DNA from: Delftia tsuruhatensis
GTDB taxonomy: Bacteria; Pseudomonadota; Gammaproteobacteria; Burkholderiales; Burkholderiaceae_C
DNA length: 64,000 bases
Direction of reading: 5' to 3'
Assembly: GCF_903815225.1 (NCBI RefSeq)
Contig: NZ_LR813084.1
Location: forward strand, 1,902,501-1,966,500
The position numbers and the translations under genes were made by a program. The notes under the pieces are model-generated. The model saw nothing but the letters and a program-made list of their open reading frames with translations. It was not told the DNA's origin and made no database searches. Positions 16,189-25,304 of this stretch are shown here, piece by piece. The stretch's first letter is position 1. Each line of letters starts with the position of its first letter.

Positions 16189-17460
16189 TCAGCCGAAACG
16201 GCGCGGGTCCAGCAGGGAGGTGTCCATGAAAACGGGGCGCTGGCCGATCAGGTCGGCCAGCAGGCTGGCGCATCCCTGTGCAATGGCGGCCCCGCAGCTG
16301 CCGTGGCCCAGGTTCAGCCAGATCCCGGGCAGGCCGCTGGCGCCCAGCAAGGGCAGGCCATCGCTGGTGCACATGCGCGTACCCTGCCAGATCTGCACGC
16401 CGGATGCCAGCACGGCGCTGCCCGGAAACAGCATGTTGAGCCGGTGGTACATGCGCTGCAGCGTGGCTTCGTGCATGGGGCCGCGCCGTCCCAGTTCGGC
16501 GCCTGCCACGATGCGCATGCGCTGGCCCAGGCGCACCAGGTTCATCTGTTCGCTCCAGTCGACGATGGCGTGGCGGGGGGCGTAGCTGAGCTCGCGCAGA
16601 GGGGCGCTGACGCCGTAGCCATGCAGTGGGGTCAGGGGCAGACGGATGCCCTGAGTGGCCAGCAGGCCGGGGGCATCGGCGCCCGCGCACAACACGATGG
16701 CCTCGTGTGTGCGCGGCTGCTCCTCGTCTTGCAGCAACAGCCGGGCCGTGCGTCCTCCGCCCCCGGGCAGCAGTTGCCTGACTGTGCGCTGTGTCTCGAA
16801 CCGTGCACCACCGGTCTGTGCGACCTGGCGCTGCATGAGCGTGGCAAGTCGTCCGTTGGCCGCGCCTGCCTGAGGAAAATAGAGGGCGCCCGCGATCTGT
16901 GCATCCTCTCCCAGCGAGGGCTCGCGCAGGCGGGTCTGGGCGGCATCCAGGAGTTCGCAGCGGGTGCCGGCCTCGGCCAGCGCGGCCAGCGCGGGCTTGA
17001 GGAGTTCGTGTTCTGCTTCGCTGCCCAGTAGGACCAGGCTGCCCGCGATGTACTCGGGATCGAACTCCCACTGGCGCCATAGCGATTGCTGCAGTTGCTG
17101 GCTGTGCTGGGTCAGCGCTTCCAGCGCCGCCATGGCCGGCGTGGGCTGGCCATTGCGAAGCAGGCCGCGGCGTGCCTGGCGCCATTGCCAGAGCCAGCCC
17201 AGCTGGGATGCAAGGCCGCCCGAGCCCAGTCGTGGCAGGGCCTGGCGGCCGGGCAGGGTGGGTGAGCGCCGGGGGGTCGAGGTGCCAGGCAGGCTCCAGG
17301 GCTGCAAAAGGCTGGGGCCCAGCCAGCCGGCATGACCGAAACTGGCCTCTTCGGCGGCCGTGCCGTGGCGCTCATAGACGGTGACCTCGTGGCCGGCCTG
17401 GGCCAGTGCGTGGGCTGTCGCAACGCCGATGCTGCCGGCGCCCACAATCGCGATGTTCAT
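16189..17460 (-). CDS. FAD-dependent oxidoreductase, D-amino-acid dehydrogenase (DadA) type
   Basis: A 423-residue flavoprotein with an N-terminal dinucleotide-binding motif (VGAGSIGVATAHAL, residues 5-18, then VYER) and a C-terminal GTRMCTSDGLPLLG and LGHGSCG block typical of DadA/DAO-family enzymes. It would oxidise a D-amino acid or similar amine at the membrane face and pass electrons to the respiratory chain; the substrate is not shown by sequence. ATG 17460 directly precedes the Rossmann fold. No ribosome site is evident. An alanine racemase or Lrp-type neighbour, usual for true dadA, is absent from the window. Confidence 0.82.
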   Translation of the reverse strand: MNIAIVGAGSIGVATAHALAQAGHEVTVYERHGTAAEEASFGHAGWLGPSLLQPWSLPGTSTPRRSPTLPGRQALPRLGSGGLASQLGWLWQWRQARRGLLRNGQPTPAMAALEALTQHSQQLQQSLWRQWEFDPEYIAGSLVLLGSEAEHELLKPALAALAEAGTRCELLDAAQTRLREPSLGEDAQIAGALYFPQAGAANGRLATLMQRQVAQTGGARFETQRTVRQLLPGGGGRTARLLLQDEEQPRTHEAIVLCAGADAPGLLATQGIRLPLTPLHGYGVSAPLRELSYAPRHAIVDWSEQMNLVRLGQRMRIVAGAELGRRGPMHEATLQRMYHRLNMLFPGSAVLASGVQIWQGTRMCTSDGLPLLGASGLPGIWLNLGHGSCGAAIAQGCASLLADLIGQRPVFMDTSLLDPRRFG

Positions 17461-17519
17461 TTTGGGTGGAATCTGCTGAAGTGCCTGGATTATCAAGCGG
17501 ATGAAGCTATCACTACAGG

Positions 17520-17544
17520 AGTGGCCGCAGATGTTGCGGCCACT
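17520..17544. other. Inverted repeat upstream of rpsB
   Basis: AGTGGCCGCA-gatgt-TGCGGCCACT is a perfect 10-bp stem between the divergent oxidoreductase and rpsB genes. No T run follows on either strand, so it is either an operator-like site or part of the oxidoreductase leader. Nearby 17500-17519 (gatgaagctatcactacagg) resembles the AT-rich element before ftsH. Confidence 0.45.
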
Positions 17545-17606
17545 GCCTCGACGGCAGGCGCAGGCGCTCGCAGGTGAGATGCGAGCGGCGAGGTGTCTTT
17601 GCAGTG

Positions 17607-17827
17607 TGCTAGAATCTTGCGGCTTTGCTAAGGGTTGACCCTGATCTTTTTGGGCTGCCGGAGGTGGTCGGGGTGTTGTCGGTGCGGTGGGCTGTTCAAG
17701 GCTGCCTGCAATGACCATGGGGCCCATGGCAAAGTCAATCGCAAACCAGTCCCTTCAAGGTGTTGCGGCTCTCGCACGTGCCGCAATTGTCGGGCTGGAT
17801 TTTAGACCCAACCTTTGAGGTATTCAT
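17607..17827 (+). promoter_or_regulatory. rpsB promoter and long leader
   Basis: An extended -10 element TG-C-TAGAAT (17607-17615) without a good -35 would start transcription near 17622, leaving a leader of about 205 bases before rpsB. S2 is known in enterics to repress its own operon through the leader, so autoregulation is plausible. I cannot match a defined S2-leader structure here; GGGctggattttagaCCC (about 17794-17811) is a possible stem close to the ribosome site. Confidence 0.5.
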
Positions 17828-18580
17828 ATGTCCGTCACTATGCGCGAGATGCTGGAAGCTGGCGTCCACTTCGGTCACCAGACCCGCTTCTGGAACCCCA
17901 AGATGGCTCCGTTCATCTTCGGCCACCGCAACAAGATCCACATCATCAACCTGGAAAAGTCGCTGCCGATGTTCCAGGACGCTCAGAAGTTCGTCAAGCA
18001 GCTGGCGTCCAATGGCGGCACCATCCTGATGGTCGGCACCAAGCGCCAGGCCCGCGAGCTGGTGGCTGCCGAAGCCCAGCGCGCTGGCGTGCCCTACGTC
18101 GACCAGCGTTGGCTGGGCGGCATGCTGACCAACTTCAAGACCGTCAAGACGTCGATCAAGCGCCTGAAGGAAATGAAGGCCCAGCAGGAAGCCGGCCTGG
18201 AGTCCATGAGCAAGAAGGAACAGCTGATGTTCGTTCGCGAGCTGGAAAAGCTGGAAAAGGACATCGGTGGCATCCAGGACATGAACAGCCTGCCCGACGC
18301 CATCTTCGTGATCGACGTGGGCTTCCACAAGATTGCCGTGGCCGAAGCCAGGAAGCTGGGCATTCCGCTGGTCGGCGTGGTGGACTCCAACCACAACCCC
18401 GAAGGCATCGACTACGTCATCCCCGGTAACGACGACTCCGCGAAGGCCGTGCAACTGTACGCCCAGGGCATCGCCGATGCGATCCTGGAAGGCCGTGCCG
18501 CTGCCCTGACCGATGTGGTGAAGGCCGCTTCCGGCGAGAACGGCGACGAGTTCGTGGAAGTGGAAGAATCCGCTGCCTGA
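17828..18580 (+). CDS. rpsB: 30S ribosomal protein S2
   Basis: A 250-residue small-subunit ribosomal protein with the family blocks [30 protein letters not shown] and [11 protein letters not shown], standard length. It binds near the 30S head-body neck together with S1. ATG 17828 has GAGGT about 7 bases upstream. It heads the cluster with tsf, separated from it by an intrinsic terminator. Confidence 0.98.
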   Translation: MSVTMREMLEAGVHFGHQTRFWNPKMAPFIFGHRNKIHIINLEKSLPMFQDAQKFVKQLASNGGTILMVGTKRQARELVAAEAQRAGVPYVDQRWLGGMLTNFKTVKTSIKRLKEMKAQQEAGLESMSKKEQLMFVRELEKLEKDIGGIQDMNSLPDAIFVIDVGFHKIAVAEARKLGIPLVGVVDSNHNPEGIDYVIPGNDDSAKAVQLYAQGIADAILEGRAAALTDVVKAASGENGDEFVEVEESAA

Positions 18581-18622
18581 TCGCACTTGTCCGGCTGAGC
18601 GACCTCGTCGCTGAAAGGAAAG

Positions 18623-18649
18623 CGGGGCTCTGGGTAGCCCCGTTTTTTT
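18623..18649 (+). terminator. Terminator/attenuator between rpsB and tsf
   Basis: CGGGGCT-ctgggt-AGCCCCG followed by seven T. It would let S2 mRNA exceed EF-Ts mRNA, with partial read-through into tsf; no separate tsf promoter is evident in the 45 bases that follow. Confidence 0.9.
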
Positions 18650-18694
18650 AAGCCGAAATCCTGTAACGAATCGAACTGACACTGGAGAAATACG

Positions 18695-19591
18695 ATGGCT
18701 GCAATTACCGCAAGCATGGTGGCTGAACTGCGCGCAAAGACCGACGCGCCGATGATGGAATGCAAGAAGGCCCTGACCGAAGCCGAGGGCGACCTGGCCA
18801 AGGCGGAAGAGCTGCTGCGCGTCAAGCTCGGCACCAAGGCCGGCAAGGCTGCCTCGCGCGTGACCGCCGAGGGCGTGATCGCTGCCTTCATCGACGGCAC
18901 CAAGGGCGCCATGATCGAAGTCAACAGCGAAACCGACTTCGTGTCCAAGAACGACAGCTTCGTCGCCATGGCCAACGCCGCCGCCAAGCTGATCGCCGAG
19001 CACAACCCCGCCGACGTGGCTGCCCTGGGCGCCCTGGCCTATGAGCAGGACGGCTTCGGCCCCACGCTGGAAGACGTGCGCAAGGGCCTGATCGGCAAGA
19101 TCGGCGAGAACATGTCTTTCCGCCGTTTCAAGCGTTTCGACGGCACCAGCCTGGCTTCCTACCTGCACGGCTCGCGCATCGGCGTGGTCGTCGAGTTCGA
19201 CGGTGATGCCACTGCTGCCAAGGACGTCGCCATGCACGTGGCCGCCATGAAGCCCGTGTCCGTGACCAGCGCCGACGTGCCCGCCGAGCTGATCGAGAAG
19301 GAGCGCACCGTCGCCGCAGCCAAGGCCGCCGAATCCGGCAAGCCCGCCGACATCGTCGCCAAGATGGTCGAGGGCTCGGTGCAGAAGTACCTCAAGGAAG
19401 TCTCGCTGGCCGACCAGGTCTTCGTGAAGGCCGCCGACGGCAAGCAGACCGTGGCCCAGATGCTCAAGGCCGCCAACACCAACGTCAAGGGCTTCACCCT
19501 GTATGTGGTCGGCGAAGGCATCGAGAAGAAGGTCGACGACTTCGCTGCCGAAGTGGCTGCCCAGGTGGCCGCTGCCAAGGCAGGCGCCTGA
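18695..19591 (+). CDS. tsf: Elongation factor Ts
   Basis: A 298-residue guanine-nucleotide exchange factor of EF-Tu. N-terminal UBA-like region with [15 protein letters not shown], then the diagnostic ETDFVSKND motif near residue 80, and two further core repeats. ATG 18695 has GGAGA upstream. It lies between rpsB and pyrH in the usual bacterial order. Confidence 0.98.
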   Translation: MAAITASMVAELRAKTDAPMMECKKALTEAEGDLAKAEELLRVKLGTKAGKAASRVTAEGVIAAFIDGTKGAMIEVNSETDFVSKNDSFVAMANAAAKLIAEHNPADVAALGALAYEQDGFGPTLEDVRKGLIGKIGENMSFRRFKRFDGTSLASYLHGSRIGVVVEFDGDATAAKDVAMHVAAMKPVSVTSADVPAELIEKERTVAAAKAAESGKPADIVAKMVEGSVQKYLKEVSLADQVFVKAADGKQTVAQMLKAANTNVKGFTLYVVGEGIEKKVDDFAAEVAAQVAAAKAGA

Positions 19592-19656
19592 TCCGCCTCG
19601 GCGCCTGAACCGTTCCCTTCACCATTCATCACCACCCACCATTTCGGAGAAACACC

Positions 19657-20379
19657 ATGTCCAACGCCACACCGGCCCACAAGCGCATCCTGCTCAAGCT
19701 GTCCGGTGAGGCGCTCATGGGCGACGACGCCTTCGGCATCAACCGCGCGACCATCGAGCGCATGGTGTCCGAGATCGCGGAAGTCACCAAGGTCGGTGTC
19801 CAGGTGGCGGTGGTGATCGGTGGGGGGAACATCTTCCGTGGCGTGGCGGGCGGCTCGGTCGGAATGGACCGCGCCACCGCCGACTACATGGGCATGCTGG
19901 CCACGGTGATGAATGCGCTGGCCCTGGCCGACGCCATGGACAAGCAGGGCCTGACGGCCCGGGTGATGTCGGCCATTGCCATCGAGCAGGTCGTCGAGCC
20001 CTATGTGCGCCCCAAGGCGCTGCAATACCTTGAAGAAGGCAAGGTGGTGGTCTTCGCGGCCGGCACCGGCAATCCTTTCTTCACCACGGACACCGCTGCC
20101 GCGCTGCGCGGTGCCGAGATCGGCGCCGAAGTGGTGCTCAAGGCCACCAAGGTCGACGGCGTCTATACCGACGATCCCATGAAGAATCCCTCTGCGACCC
20201 GCTATACCAAGCTGGCGTTCGATGAGGCCATATCGCGCAATCTGGGCATCATGGACGCCACTGCCTTTGCGCTGTGCCGCGACCAGAAGCTGCCCATCCG
20301 AGTGTTCTCCATCGTCAAGCCCGGCGCACTCAAGCGCGTGGTGATGGGCGATGACGAGGGCACGCTGGTGTACGCTTGA
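19657..20379 (+). CDS. pyrH: UMP kinase
   Basis: A 240-residue amino-acid-kinase-fold enzyme that phosphorylates UMP to UDP. Visible motifs are [16 protein letters not shown] at the N terminus, [11 protein letters not shown], and [16 protein letters not shown] in the nucleotide site. Strong ribosome site GGAG before ATG 19657. It sits 65 bases after tsf and ahead of frr. Confidence 0.98.
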   Translation: MSNATPAHKRILLKLSGEALMGDDAFGINRATIERMVSEIAEVTKVGVQVAVVIGGGNIFRGVAGGSVGMDRATADYMGMLATVMNALALADAMDKQGLTARVMSAIAIEQVVEPYVRPKALQYLEEGKVVVFAAGTGNPFFTTDTAAALRGAEIGAEVVLKATKVDGVYTDDPMKNPSATRYTKLAFDEAISRNLGIMDATAFALCRDQKLPIRVFSIVKPGALKRVVMGDDEGTLVYA

Positions 20380-20422
20380 GTGTTTTGATACCGCGTTGCA
20401 CCGCCCTTCAAGGAACAAGAAC

Positions 20423-20983
20423 ATGACGATTGCTGACATCCGGAAAACCACCGAGACCAAGATGGGCCAGTCCATCGAGGCGCTCAAGAACAACCTCGCG
20501 CGCGTGCGCACCGGCCGTGCCAACCCGTCGCTGCTGGACTCCATCCATGTGGAGTACTACGGCTCCATGGTGCCCCTGTCCCAGGTGGCCAATGTGACGC
20601 TGCTGGACGCGCGCACCATCAGCGTGCAGCCCTGGGAAAAGAGCATGTCCGCCAAGGTGGAGAAGGCCATCCGCGAAAGCGACCTGGGCCTGAATCCCGC
20701 CTCGCTGGGGGACCTGATCCGCGTGCCCATGCCTCCCATGAGCGAGGAACGCCGCAAGGAAATGACCAAGCTGGCGCGCAACGAAGGCGAGGCATCCAAG
20801 GTGGCCGTGCGCAACCTGCGCCGCGATGCCAATGAAGCCGTCAAGAAGCTGGTCAAGGACAAGGAAGCGTCGGAAGACGATCAAAAGCGTTCCGAAGCCG
20901 ATATCCAGAAGCTGACCGACAAGCACATCGCCGAGATCGATGCGCTGGTGGCCGCCAAGGAACAAGACATCATGGCGGTTTGA
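20423..20983 (+). CDS. frr: Ribosome recycling factor
   Basis: A 186-residue factor that splits post-termination ribosomes together with EF-G. All-family features are present: [31 protein letters not shown], and the basic C-terminal helix. ATG 20423 is preceded by AAGGA. Its stop codon TGA overlaps the proposed TTG start of uppS. Confidence 0.98.
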   Translation: MTIADIRKTTETKMGQSIEALKNNLARVRTGRANPSLLDSIHVEYYGSMVPLSQVANVTLLDARTISVQPWEKSMSAKVEKAIRESDLGLNPASLGDLIRVPMPPMSEERRKEMTKLARNEGEASKVAVRNLRRDANEAVKKLVKDKEASEDDQKRSEADIQKLTDKHIAEIDALVAAKEQDIMAV

Positions 20984-21765
20984 GGCGGGCTGCCTCGACT
21001 CCCTCAGGGCCTGCTCCTTTGACATACCAAGACTCCGGCGCAGTGCCGCGCCATATTGCCGTCATCATGGATGGCAATGGTCGCTGGGCCAGTCGCCGCT
21101 TTCTGCCGCGTCTGGCGGGGCACAAGCAGGGCGTGGAATCGCTGCGCCGCTGCGCGCGTGCCTGCGTCCAGCGCGGCGTGCAGGTTCTTACGGTCTTTGC
21201 CTTCTCCTCCGAGAACTGGAACCGCCCCGAGGAGGAGGTCTCCGGGCTCATGAGCCTGCTGGCCAATGCCCTGGCCAAGGAAGTGCAGCAACTGAGCCGC
21301 GACGGCGTGCGCCTGCACTTCGTCGGGGACCGCAGCGGCCTGGGGGACAAGGTCTGCGCAGGCCTTGCGCAGGCCGAGCAGGCCACGGCACACAACAGCC
21401 GCCTGGTGCTCAATGTCTGTTTCAACTATGGTGGACGCTGGGACATCGCACAGGCGGCGGCCCGCCTCGCAGAGCAGGGACGGCCCATCACCGCGCAAAA
21501 CCTGGACCGGGCACTGGCGCTGGCCCATGTGCCGGATCCGGACCTGCTGATCCGCACCGGAGGCGAGATGCGCATCAGCAATTTCCTGCTGTGGCAGGCG
21601 GCTTATTCCGAGCTTTTCTTCAGCGCCAGTCTCTGGCCCGATTTCGACGAGGCCTGCCTGGACGAGGCCATCGCCGCCTTTGGTTCGCGCGAGCGGCGTT
21701 TCGGCCAGACCTCCGCGCAAGTACAACAGTCACAACAGTCGTCGCCAGATCAGAAGACGACCTGA
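20980..21765 (+). CDS. uppS: Undecaprenyl diphosphate synthase (cis-prenyltransferase)
   Basis: Makes the C55 lipid carrier for peptidoglycan and LPS sugars by cis condensation of IPP. Motifs: [13 protein letters not shown] (catalytic Asp), [22 protein letters not shown] and [19 protein letters not shown]. No ATG precedes the first motif, so a rare start is needed: TTG 20980, overlapping the frr stop (TTGA), giving 261 residues, or TTG 21019, which gives 248. I use 20980 for the translational-coupling overlap but this is uncertain. Next gene cdsA starts 13 bases downstream. Confidence 0.93.
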   Translation: MRRAASTPSGPAPLTYQDSGAVPRHIAVIMDGNGRWASRRFLPRLAGHKQGVESLRRCARACVQRGVQVLTVFAFSSENWNRPEEEVSGLMSLLANALAKEVQQLSRDGVRLHFVGDRSGLGDKVCAGLAQAEQATAHNSRLVLNVCFNYGGRWDIAQAAARLAEQGRPITAQNLDRALALAHVPDPDLLIRTGGEMRISNFLLWQAAYSELFFSASLWPDFDEACLDEAIAAFGSRERRFGQTSAQVQQSQQSSPDQKTT

Positions 21766-21778
21766 ACAAGGGGGAGCC

Positions 21779-22633
21779 ATGCTCAAGCAGCGAGTCATCA
21801 CCGCCCTGATCCTGCTGGCCATCCTGCTGCCTGCGCTCTTCTACCCGACGGGGATTCCGTTCGCCGTGGTGGTACTGGTGCTCATGGCCGCGGGCGCCTG
21901 GGAATGGGGGCGGATCAACGGCTTTGGCTCCGCAGGTGCCATCGGCATAGGCGCTGTCTGCACGGCGATGTGCCTGGCCACATGGGCCGCAGGCTGGCTG
22001 GAGCGGCCCCTGACGGCGCTATGGCTGGTTGCGGGTGCTGCGTGGGTGTTGGGCGGCGCGGCTTTGTTGCGCGCAGGCGTGGCCGGTTGGCCGCGCATCG
22101 CAGCCCCTGTGCGTCTGGCGGGAGGTGTGGTGGCGCTATGGCTGGCCTGGGTGGCTGTGGTTCAGGCGCGCATGATGGGCATCAACTTCCTGCTGTCGGT
22201 GCTGGTGCTGGTCTGGGTGGCGGACATCTTCGCCTATTTCGCGGGGCGCGCCCTGGGCTTGAAATTCACCAGGAACAAGCTGGCTCCATCGATCAGCCCT
22301 GGCAAGAGCTGGGAGGGCGTCTGGGGTGGGGTGGCTGGCGTCATGGTGCTGGCCATGGTCTGGGCATGGGCTGACCGGCACTACGCGGTGGCCGTGCCCA
22401 GTTTCTATTCGCTGCTGCTGGTGCACGGGGCCTGGTTCCTGCTGCTGGCGGCTTTGTTCATGGCCGCGATGAGCGTGGTCGGCGACCTGGTCGAGTCCCT
22501 GGTCAAGCGCAGCGTGGGTATCAAGGACAGCAGCGGACTGTTGCCCGGCCACGGCGGCGTGCTCGATCGCGTCGATGCCCTGCTGCCGACCCTGCCGCTG
22601 GCCATGATGCTTTCCTCTTTCGCGCATTCATGA
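21779..22633 (+). CDS. cdsA: Phosphatidate cytidylyltransferase
   Basis: A 284-residue integral membrane enzyme that makes CDP-diacylglycerol from phosphatidic acid and CTP, the branch point of phospholipid synthesis. About eight hydrophobic helices. The family signature is clear near the C terminus: KRSVGIKDSSGLLPGHGG followed by VLDRVD. ATG 21779 has a strong GGGGGAG site. The stop overlaps the dxr start (ATGA). Confidence 0.96.
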   Translation: MLKQRVITALILLAILLPALFYPTGIPFAVVVLVLMAAGAWEWGRINGFGSAGAIGIGAVCTAMCLATWAAGWLERPLTALWLVAGAAWVLGGAALLRAGVAGWPRIAAPVRLAGGVVALWLAWVAVVQARMMGINFLLSVLVLVWVADIFAYFAGRALGLKFTRNKLAPSISPGKSWEGVWGGVAGVMVLAMVWAWADRHYAVAVPSFYSLLLVHGAWFLLLAALFMAAMSVVGDLVESLVKRSVGIKDSSGLLPGHGGVLDRVDALLPTLPLAMMLSSFAHS

Positions 22634-23808
22634 AGCAGAAAATCACCGTCCTGGGGTCCACCGGCTCCATCGGTACCAATACGCTGGACGTGGTGGCGCG
22701 CCACCGCGACCAATACGAAGTCTTTGCGCTCAGCGCGGCCACGCAGGTCGATCTGATGCTGCGTCAGTGTGCCGAGTTCAAGCCGGCTTACGCTGTCATG
22801 GCCAGCATCCCCCATGCTCGACGGCTGGCCGAGCAATTGCGGGCCAACGGGCTTGCCACCGTGGTGCTGCAATCTGCGGATGCGCTGGAGCAGATCGCTG
22901 CCCATCCCGAGGTGGATGCCGTCATGGCGGCCATCGTCGGCGCTGCCGGACTGGCGCCTTGCCTTGCCGCCGCACGGGCGGGCAAGCGCCTGCTGCTGGC
23001 CAACAAGGAGGCTCTGGTCGTGGGTGGTGCGCTGTTCATGGAGACGGTCCGGCGCCATGGCGCGACCCTGCTGCCCATAGACAGCGAGCATTCGGCCATC
23101 TTCCAGTGCCTGCCCGAGGATCGGGACAGCTGGCCCGAACGCGTGGACAGCCTGTTGCTCACCGCATCGGGCGGACCCTTTCGCCAGCGCGATCCCTCCA
23201 CGCTGTCAGAGATCACGCCCGAGCAGGCTTGTGCGCATCCGAACTTCTCCATGGGGCGCAAGATCTCCGTGGATTCGGCCACCATGATGAACAAGGCGCT
23301 GGAGGTGATCGAGGCGCGCTGGCTGTTCGACATGGCCCCCGAGAGAATCAAGGTCGTCATCCATCCGCAGCAGATCGTGCACTCCATGGTGCAGTTCAAG
23401 GATGCCTCGGTGCTGGCGCAGCTGGGCACGCCTGACATGCGCGTGCCCATTGCCTGCGGTCTGGCCTGGCCGCGGCGCATTGCCAGCGGCGCTGCGCCAC
23501 TGGATTTCGCCCGGCTGGCCGCACTGACCTTCGAGGATGCGGATGCCGTACGCTTCCCGGGGCTGCACCTGTCCTGGCAGGCCCTGCGCGCCAGCGAGGG
23601 AACCACGGCCGTGCTCAATGCCTCCAACGAAGTCGCGGTGGCCGCCTTCCTCGAGAGGCGCCTGTCGTTTGATCGTATTCATGCTGTGAATATGCATACG
23701 CTGGAATCGCTGGTGCCGCCTACACTGGGCAGCCTGCAGGACCTGCTGGCACTCGATGCGCACGCCCGCGAGGTCGCTCAATCGGTGGTGCGCAAGTGGT
23801 CCCTGTGA
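22630..23808 (+). CDS. dxr: 1-deoxy-D-xylulose 5-phosphate reductoisomerase
   Basis: A 392-residue NADPH enzyme, second step of the MEP isoprenoid pathway, feeding uppS upstream in the same cluster. NADPH-binding GSTGSIGTNTLDV at residues 9-21; substrate and metal motifs LLANKEALVVGG, PIDSEHSAIFQCL, TASGGPFR and KISVDSATMMNKALE. Standard length. Start overlaps the cdsA stop by four bases. Confidence 0.98.
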   Translation: MKQKITVLGSTGSIGTNTLDVVARHRDQYEVFALSAATQVDLMLRQCAEFKPAYAVMASIPHARRLAEQLRANGLATVVLQSADALEQIAAHPEVDAVMAAIVGAAGLAPCLAAARAGKRLLLANKEALVVGGALFMETVRRHGATLLPIDSEHSAIFQCLPEDRDSWPERVDSLLLTASGGPFRQRDPSTLSEITPEQACAHPNFSMGRKISVDSATMMNKALEVIEARWLFDMAPERIKVVIHPQQIVHSMVQFKDASVLAQLGTPDMRVPIACGLAWPRRIASGAAPLDFARLAALTFEDADAVRFPGLHLSWQALRASEGTTAVLNASNEVAVAAFLERRLSFDRIHAVNMHTLESLVPPTLGSLQDLLALDAHAREVAQSVVRKWSL

Positions 23809-23888
23809 TGCCCGGCGCGCGGCCCTGCTGACTTCGCGGTACGCTGGCCGAGGCCCGCAGGGCCGCGGTGGATTCAAAGGAGTATCAA

Positions 23889-25259
23889 TTGTTGCTGACC
23901 GTAGTCGCATTCGTGGTCGCGCTGGGCGTGCTGATCGCCGTTCACGAATGGGGGCACTACCGCGTCGCCGTGGCCTGCGGCGTGAAGGTGCTGCGTTTTT
24001 CCGTGGGCTTCGGCCGGCCGCTCCTGCGGTGGCGGCGCAAGGGTTCGGAGACGGAGTTCGTCATCGGCGCACTGCCGCTGGGCGGCTACGTGCGCATGCT
24101 CGACGAGCGCGAGGGCGAGGTGCCCGCCGACCAGCGCCACCTGGCGTTCAACACCCAGCCGCTGGGCGCGCGTGCCGCCATCGTGGCTGCCGGTCCCGTG
24201 GCCAATCTGGTGCTCGCCGTCGCGCTGCTGGCCATCGTCAACTGGGTCGGCATGCAGGAGCCCGTGGCGCGCCTGGCGGCGCCACCGGCCGGCACGTTGC
24301 TTCAGGTGGCGGGCGTGCAGGGGGGCGACCGCGTATTGCGTGCGGCCCAGGGCGATCAGGCATGGGAGGACGTGCGCTCGCTCAACGATCTGCGCTGGTT
24401 GCTGACCCGTGCCGCACTGGATGACGAATCCGTGCGTCTGGAGGTCCAGCAGGCTCGCCGCACGGCGCCTTCCGAGCTGCGTCTGCCACTGGCCGGCCAG
24501 GTGCAGGGTGAGCCGGATGCAGCCTTCTTCGAGCGCCTGGGGCTGCTGGGGCCCTGGACGGCGCCAGTCCTGGACAAGGTCATGGCGGGGGGCGCAGCCG
24601 AAAGAGCGGGGCTGCGCCAGGGCGATCTGGTGCTGCGTGTGGGGTCCGTCGCCGTGGAGGATGGCACGCAGCTGCGCAATCTCATCCGCCGCCTGGGTGC
24701 CTCGGGCCGCGTCGAACAGCAGCTGTGGCTGGTCGAGCGCGATGGCCAGTCGCTGCAGATTCCGGTGTTGCCGGACCTGGAGCGCTCGGAAGATGGCAAG
24801 GAGAGCATTGCGCGCATCAGCGCCTATATCGGCAGCGCGCCAGAGATGGCGCTGGTTCAGCGCGGTCCGCTGGAAGGCCTGTGGGCTGGCGTGCAGCGGA
24901 CCTGGGAGCTATCGTCGCTGACGCTGCGCATGATGGGGCGCATGGTGATAGGTGAGGCCTCGCTCAAGAACATCAGCGGCCCACTGACCATCGCCGACTA
25001 CGCGGGCCGCTCGGCCAGCATGGGGCTGGTGCAATACCTGTCGTTCCTGGCGCTGATCAGCATCAGCCTGGGGGTTCTCAACTTGCTCCCCCTGCCGGTG
25101 CTCGATGGCGGGCACCTGATGTATTATCTTTGGGAGGGCGTGACTGGCCGCAGCGTGTCGGAAGTCTGGGCCGGACGCTTGCAGCGTGCAGGCGTGGCGG
25201 TTTTGCTGATGATGATGTCCGTCGCCTTTTTCAACGATATCAACCGGCTTTGGGGCTAA
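23889..25259 (+). CDS. rseP: Site-2 intramembrane zinc metalloprotease RseP
   Basis: A 456-residue inner-membrane protease that in E. coli cleaves anti-sigma factor RseA and signal-peptide remnants. The first helix contains zinc motif HEWGH (residues 19-23); PDZ regions lie in the centre (about 110-290), and the C-terminal helices carry NLLPLPVLDGGHL. TTG 23889 is chosen over an in-frame GTG at 23868 because AAAGGAG sits 6 bases before TTG and the protein then begins right at the membrane helix, as usual for the family. Followed 45 bases later by bamA. Confidence 0.95.
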   Translation: MLLTVVAFVVALGVLIAVHEWGHYRVAVACGVKVLRFSVGFGRPLLRWRRKGSETEFVIGALPLGGYVRMLDEREGEVPADQRHLAFNTQPLGARAAIVAAGPVANLVLAVALLAIVNWVGMQEPVARLAAPPAGTLLQVAGVQGGDRVLRAAQGDQAWEDVRSLNDLRWLLTRAALDDESVRLEVQQARRTAPSELRLPLAGQVQGEPDAAFFERLGLLGPWTAPVLDKVMAGGAAERAGLRQGDLVLRVGSVAVEDGTQLRNLIRRLGASGRVEQQLWLVERDGQSLQIPVLPDLERSEDGKESIARISAYIGSAPEMALVQRGPLEGLWAGVQRTWELSSLTLRMMGRMVIGEASLKNISGPLTIADYAGRSASMGLVQYLSFLALISISLGVLNLLPLPVLDGGHLMYYLWEGVTGRSVSEVWAGRLQRAGVAVLLMMMSVAFFNDINRLWG

Positions 25260-25304
25260 CTTTTCAGCCGATTTCGGCAAGCCGCTGCAGCGGCCAATCC
25301 ACTC

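Noticed and set aside
17616..17827. A defined S2 autoregulatory leader before rpsB
   Set aside because: The leader is long enough, but I could not match a specific known S2-binding structure, so it is only mentioned as a possibility.
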